Below are positions 60,199 to 64,000 of a stretch of DNA of 64,000 nucleotides, piece by piece; positions within the stretch are counted from its first letter, which is position 1, and each line of letters opens with the position of its first letter. The notes beneath the pieces are model-generated. The model saw only the letters and a list, made by a program, of their open reading frames with translations, made no database searches and had not been told where the DNA came from. The stretch comes from Pedobacter sp. WC2423 (GTDB lineage Bacteria > Bacteroidota > Bacteroidia > Sphingobacteriales > Sphingobacteriaceae), in contig NZ_CP162005.1 in NCBI RefSeq assembly GCF_040822065.1, positions 3,720,001 through 3,784,000 of the forward strand, in the 5' to 3' direction. The position numbers were made by a program, and so were the translations under genes.

Positions 60199-62091
60199 TT
60201 ATAGAGATAAATAAGTATACAATAACAACGAGATGATTCCAACCACCATCATAAAAATATAGAACCCAACATTACCTGACTGCAGTAATCTGACTCCTTT
60301 ACTTGCTTCCGATGTGCTCCATCCTAAACCATTGACAATACCGTCAATAATCTTTTTATCAAATACCTTATAAAAGAATACTGAAATAGCATCCAGAGGT
60401 TTTCTGATTAAAGTATCATAAATCTCATCTATATAAAATTTATGATAAGATAGTTTAGCCAGTGCGGAACGTTGTCCTTCGTCTGCCACAGGAACATGGT
60501 TTTGTTTCACATATTTGCTATAAGCAAATGCGATAGAAATCAATACACCCACAACCGAAACAGCCATTAAAATATATTCAGTCGCATGATCCGGCGCTTC
60601 TCCATGATGCTGGATAACCGGTGCAAGCCAATGTGATAACCAATGTGAACCTCCCAGTGATTCCGGAATACCAATGGCACCACCGATAGCTGAAAGCACG
60701 GCAAGAACGATTAATGGGATCGTCATACTTTTTGGAGACTCATGAATTTTTTCTTCAGCATGATGTGTTCCTCTGTATTTACCAAAAAAGGTAAGGAACA
60801 ACATCCTGAACATATAGAATGCAGTTAAAAAGGCAGTGAATACACCAATTGCCCACATTACTTTGTTATACTCGTATACATGAGAAAGGATCTCGTCTTT
60901 CGAGAAGAAACCTGAGAACGGAGGTAAACCCGAAATCGCAATTGTACCAATCAGCATGGTTAAGAAAGTAACCGGAAGTTTTTTACGTAAACCACCCATA
61001 TGTCTCATATCCTGCTCATGGTGCATCGCATGGATCACCGATCCTGCACATAAGAACAATAATGCTTTAAAGAAAGCATGTGTAATGACGTGGAAGAAAG
61101 AACCGTTATAAGCACCAACACCTAATCCTAAGAACATATATCCCAATTGAGATACTGTAGAATAAGCCAGTACTTTTTTAATATCTGTTTGTGTCAGGGC
61201 AATCAATGCACCCATAACAGCTGTTGACAGACCAATAATTGCAATTAAATGCTGAACTACAGGAGCCAGATCAAATAATACATTGGAACGTGCAATCATA
61301 TAAATACCAGCGGTTACCATTGTTGCCGCGTGAATCAGGGCAGAAACAGGCGTAGGACCAGCCATCGCATCCGGTAGCCAGGTAAACAATGGAATTTGTG
61401 CAGATTTACCGCAGGCACCCACAAATAATAGCAAAGCAATTAATGCAATGGTAGAATTGCCGGAAACCATATTGCCTGCCAGCGGGAATATTTTAGAGAA
61501 CTCCACACTACTGAAAGTAGTGAAGATCAGGAATACCGCGATTAAGAAGCCTAAATCACCGATACGGTTCATAACAAAGGCTTTCTTTGCTGCTGTCGCG
61601 TAACTGCTGTTGGTAAACCAGAAGCCGATCAGTAAGTAAGAGCATAATCCAACACCCTCCCATCCGATAAACATCACGATATAGTTTGATCCAAGAACCA
61701 GCAATAACATGAAAAAGATAAACAAGTTTAAATAGCTGAAGAATTTACCGAATCCTTCATCATCGTGCATATACCCGATCGAGTATACATGAATCAGGAA
61801 ACCAATTCCGGTGATGATCAGCAACATGATTGAACTCAATGGATCTACCAGGAAGGAAACCGGAATTTTTAATGAACCAGCACTGATCCAGTCAAATAAG
61901 AAAATCTCATGCGATTTCACAGCATCATTGCCTAAAGCTAAAAAGATGCCGATACTAATCACAAAAGATATGAATATCACGCTACTCCCAATAAAACCGA
62001 TCAGGTTTTTGGATAATGTATTTCTCCCAAGACCGCTGATCATAAAGCCTAAAAGAGGAATTAACGGAACCAGCCAAACTAAATTTATCAT
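60199..62091 (-). CDS. nuoL: NADH-quinone oxidoreductase subunit L
   Basis: A 630-residue antiporter-like subunit that carries the long lateral helix of complex I. Key residues: Glu145 in FIGWEGVGLCSYLLIGFW, GKSAQIPLFTWLPDAMAGPT, KKVLAYSTVSQLGYMFLGLG and LPPFSGFFSKDEIL, with the C-terminal helix region ending in IISLLLYTYLSL. It lies 21 bp after nuoK. Confidence 0.96.
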   Translation of the reverse strand: MINLVWLVPLIPLLGFMISGLGRNTLSKNLIGFIGSSVIFISFVISIGIFLALGNDAVKSHEIFLFDWISAGSLKIPVSFLVDPLSSIMLLIITGIGFLIHVYSIGYMHDDEGFGKFFSYLNLFIFFMLLLVLGSNYIVMFIGWEGVGLCSYLLIGFWFTNSSYATAAKKAFVMNRIGDLGFLIAVFLIFTTFSSVEFSKIFPLAGNMVSGNSTIALIALLLFVGACGKSAQIPLFTWLPDAMAGPTPVSALIHAATMVTAGIYMIARSNVLFDLAPVVQHLIAIIGLSTAVMGALIALTQTDIKKVLAYSTVSQLGYMFLGLGVGAYNGSFFHVITHAFFKALLFLCAGSVIHAMHHEQDMRHMGGLRKKLPVTFLTMLIGTIAISGLPPFSGFFSKDEILSHVYEYNKVMWAIGVFTAFLTAFYMFRMLFLTFFGKYRGTHHAEEKIHESPKSMTIPLIVLAVLSAIGGAIGIPESLGGSHWLSHWLAPVIQHHGEAPDHATEYILMAVSVVGVLISIAFAYSKYVKQNHVPVADEGQRSALAKLSYHKFYIDEIYDTLIRKPLDAISVFFYKVFDKKIIDGIVNGLGWSTSEASKGVRLLQSGNVGFYIFMMVVGIISLLLYTYLSL

Positions 62092-62112
62092 TTTATAATT
62101 TATTCTTAATAA

Positions 62113-62442
62113 TTACCACTTAAGGCGATTCAATACATTAATATCTGTAGACTGCGTATTTCTGTAAACCATTACAATAATACTTAAGCCCACTGCTACT
62201 TCGGCCGCTGCCAGAGCCATGATGAAAAACACAAACACCTGCCCCGAAGGATCGTTGCTATGTACAGAGAAAGCAGTAAGTAATAAATTAACAGCATTCA
62301 GCATCAACTCTACCGACATAAAAATTACGATAGCATTTCTGCGGGTCAGTACGCCTATTACACCGATGGTGAAAATGATAGCACTTAACCATATATAATG
62401 ATTAAGCGGTACACCCTGTAAGGTTTGAGTAAGATTATTCAC
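62113..62442 (-). CDS. nuoK: NADH-quinone oxidoreductase subunit K
   Basis: A 109-residue three-helix subunit of complex I with the proton-path glutamates Glu45 (FMSVELMLNAVN) and Glu81 (LAAAEVAVGLSIIV). It overlaps nuoJ by one base, which indicates coupled translation. Confidence 0.95.
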   Translation of the reverse strand: MNNLTQTLQGVPLNHYIWLSAIIFTIGVIGVLTRRNAIVIFMSVELMLNAVNLLLTAFSVHSNDPSGQVFVFFIMALAAAEVAVGLSIIVMVYRNTQSTDINVLNRLKW

Positions 62443-62939
62443 TATACTTTTTCTTTTTTAGTTAATAATACGGCACCAACCATAGCTGTAAGCAATAGAA
62501 TTGAAGACAATTCGAAAGGCAGCATAAATGGACCGAACAATTCTTTACCCAGGTTCTTAACCAGACCTAAGTTTGGATTCTGCAATACTAAAGGATCAGA
62601 TACAGCTGTAGCTTTTAAAGAGCCAATCAGCGTCACTACCAGACAGCATCCGGCAACAATACCTACAACCTTTACCAAACCAGACTTCAGCGGTTCATTC
62701 TCTTTATTGAGATTAAGCAGCATCAGGACAAACAGGAAGAGTACCATAATTGCCCCCATGTACACAATAAAGTTTACTACTGCCAGAAACTGTGCATTAA
62801 GCAAAATGTAATGGACTGTGAACGTAAAAAACGTTACGATCAGATAAAGTACACTGTGCACCGGGTTCTTTGCGAAAATCACCATCAGTGAAAAGAAAAT
62901 ACTTAAAAAAGCGACCAAATAGAATACTGATGTACCCAT
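62442..62939 (-). CDS. nuoJ: NADH-quinone oxidoreductase subunit J
   Basis: A 165-residue membrane subunit with five helices (VFYLVAFLSIFFSLMVIFA, AVVNFIVYMGAIMVLFLFV) and the family motif YMGAIMVLFLFVLML, in complex I. An 81-bp gap separates it from nuoI with no visible ORF; the gap holds no recognised regulatory feature. Confidence 0.95.
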   Translation of the reverse strand: MGTSVFYLVAFLSIFFSLMVIFAKNPVHSVLYLIVTFFTFTVHYILLNAQFLAVVNFIVYMGAIMVLFLFVLMLLNLNKENEPLKSGLVKVVGIVAGCCLVVTLIGSLKATAVSDPLVLQNPNLGLVKNLGKELFGPFMLPFELSSILLLTAMVGAVLLTKKEKV

Positions 62940-63020
62940 TTATTATTTTTGTTTTAAAGCCGTAAACGGCAAATGTATAAACTGTTTATATCAAGAAGCG
63001 ATTACCCCGCTTCAATTTCA

Positions 63021-63521
63021 TTATTTCTTTACCAGAGGCTCTTCTACCAGTTTGTCTTTACCGTAAATAAAGTCTTTACGCAGATAATCTGAAGGGACAA
63101 TCGGCCCGTCCAGGTAAATTGCTTCTTTCGGACAAGCTTCTTCACATAAACCGCAGAAAATACAGCGCAGCATATTGATTTCATATACAGCTGCATATTT
63201 TTCTTCTCTATACAAATCCTTCTCTTCTGGTTTACGTTCAGCAGCAATCATAGTGATTGCTTCTGCAGGGCATGACAATGCACATAACCCACAGGCAGTA
63301 CAACGTTCTTTGCCATTCTCATCTCTTTTCAGGGAATGCATCCCTCTCCAGTTGATAGACATTTCACGCTGAACTTCAGGATACCTGATCGTCGCCTCTT
63401 TTTTGAAGAAGTGACTGATCGTAATAGCCAGACCCTTTCCTAATGCAGGCAGGTACATCCGTTCCGCAAAATTAAGTGGCTTTTGTATTAAAATTTTCTT
63501 TTTACTGGTTAATGGTTCCAT
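63021..63521 (-). CDS. nuoI: NADH-quinone oxidoreductase subunit I
   Basis: A 166-residue ferredoxin-like subunit of complex I that bridges the peripheral arm to the quinone site. It holds two 4Fe-4S motifs: Cys74/77/80/84 in CTACGLCALSCP and Cys120/123/126/130 in CIFCGLCEEACP. The N-terminal stretch is amphipathic. It lies 33 bp after nuoH. Confidence 0.96.
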   Translation of the reverse strand: MEPLTSKKKILIQKPLNFAERMYLPALGKGLAITISHFFKKEATIRYPEVQREMSINWRGMHSLKRDENGKERCTACGLCALSCPAEAITMIAAERKPEEKDLYREEKYAAVYEINMLRCIFCGLCEEACPKEAIYLDGPIVPSDYLRKDFIYGKDKLVEEPLVKK

Positions 63522-63554
63522 TAAACCTCCTTTTATATTCCGCTGAGCGGATAG

Positions 63555-64000
63555 TTAAAACTTTTCTACTATTGCAATCACAATACCTGTGATAATTACG
63601 TTCGCTATGGCAATTGGGATCAGAACTTTCCAGCCCAGGTGCATCAGCTGATCATAACGGAAGCGAGGAATTGTCCATCTCACCCACATAAAGAAAAATA
63701 TGAAGGCAAATATTTTAGCGAACAATACAGCGGTTCCGATTAATGGTGCAATTACAGGCCCAACCTGCGTTAATACCCAATCCATACCCGGGTAGTTATA
63801 GCCTCCAAAGTATAATGTAGCCATTACTGCCGAAGACACAAACATATTGATATATTCCGCAAAAAGGTAAAAACCTAATTTCATCGAAGAATATTCTGTG
63901 TGGTATCCACCAATTAATTCAGTTTCACACTCCGGTAAGTCGAATGGTGCTCTGTTAGTTTCAGCAAATGCGCAAATGATAAATAACAGGAAGCCTAATG
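63555..64000 (-). CDS. nuoH: NADH-quinone oxidoreductase subunit H (5' part cut off by window edge)
   Basis: The C-terminal 147 codons of NuoH, running off the right edge. The visible part contains the quinone-site segment AETNRAPFDLPECETELIGG followed by YHTEYSSMKLGFYLFAEYIN, and C-terminal helices (IFFFMWVRWTIPRFRYDQLM). NuoH holds the quinone-binding cavity at the membrane interface. The gene order H-I-J-K-L-M-N is the standard end of a nuo operon. Confidence 0.95.
   Translation of the reverse strand, partial: LGFLLFIICAFAETNRAPFDLPECETELIGGYHTEYSSMKLGFYLFAEYINMFVSSAVMATLYFGGYNYPGMDWVLTQVGPVIAPLIGTAVLFAKIFAFIFFFMWVRWTIPRFRYDQLMHLGWKVLIPIAIANVIITGIVIAIVEKF

Noticed and set aside
1..64000. 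CRISPR arrays, IS elements, prophage or integrase genes
   Set aside because: No regularly spaced repeats, transposase or integrase-like proteins were found on either strand.

Overview
The window comes from a Bacteroidota chromosome, most likely Sphingobacteriaceae and Pedobacter-like. The evidence is a SusC/SusD pair, two further TonB-dependent receptors carrying CarboxypepD_reg N-domains, type IX secretion/gliding genes (porV, gldJ), several Bacteroidota-specific families (DUF2480, DUF3108, DUF4834, DUF6427, DUF4159, DUF7033-like) and promoters of the TAnnTTTG type. Assignment is from recognition of protein families only; no database search was possible.

0-14.7 kb, minus strand: housekeeping genes (DUF3109, DUF3108, DUF2480, a PpiD/SurA-like periplasmic foldase), then outer-membrane import genes (a TonB receptor and a SusC-SusD pair), then an envelope operon (coaX, an outer-membrane beta-barrel gene, lptC). 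14.7-23.3 kb, minus: DUF6427 membrane protein, glycosyltransferase, LpxH-like phosphatase preceded by an overlapping 30-codon ORF, YfhO, DUF4834, ywbE-uvrB. A 156-bp composite palindrome built from 11-bp units lies at 17.8 kb.

23.3-32.7 kb, mostly plus: a degenerate DUF7033-like gene coupled to upp and yjjG, a DinB protein, then a surface-polysaccharide cluster (flippase, two methyltransferases, three glycosyltransferases). 32.7-37.8 kb: serine hydrolase and SDR (minus), then a His/Cys-rich small exported protein and a TonB receptor (plus), probably a metal-uptake unit. 37.8-41.3 kb: typA, an NAD(P)-binding protein and an esterase.

41.5-46.6 kb, plus: the most unusual region, a tightly packed five-gene operon of esterase, RimK-like ATP-grasp ligase with a repetitive Lys/Ala/Ser-rich tail, GCS2/YbdK-type carboxylate-amine ligase, class I glutamine amidotransferase and a divergent ATP-grasp-like protein. 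A second esterase is transcribed divergently. The gene set predicts synthesis of an uncharacterised amide- or peptide-bonded product. 46.6-49 kb: small Cys-rich membrane protein, Crp/Fnr regulator, YceI and pirin.

49-57.3 kb: ispF and porV diverge from gldJ, followed by a minus-strand operon of dedA, ppa, CNNM/CBS transporter, rsmE, DUF4159 and a biotin carrier protein. 57.3-64 kb, minus: the distal part of the respiratory complex I operon, nuoH (cut by the window edge) to nuoN. I saw no tRNA, rRNA, CRISPR array, IS transposase or prophage genes.
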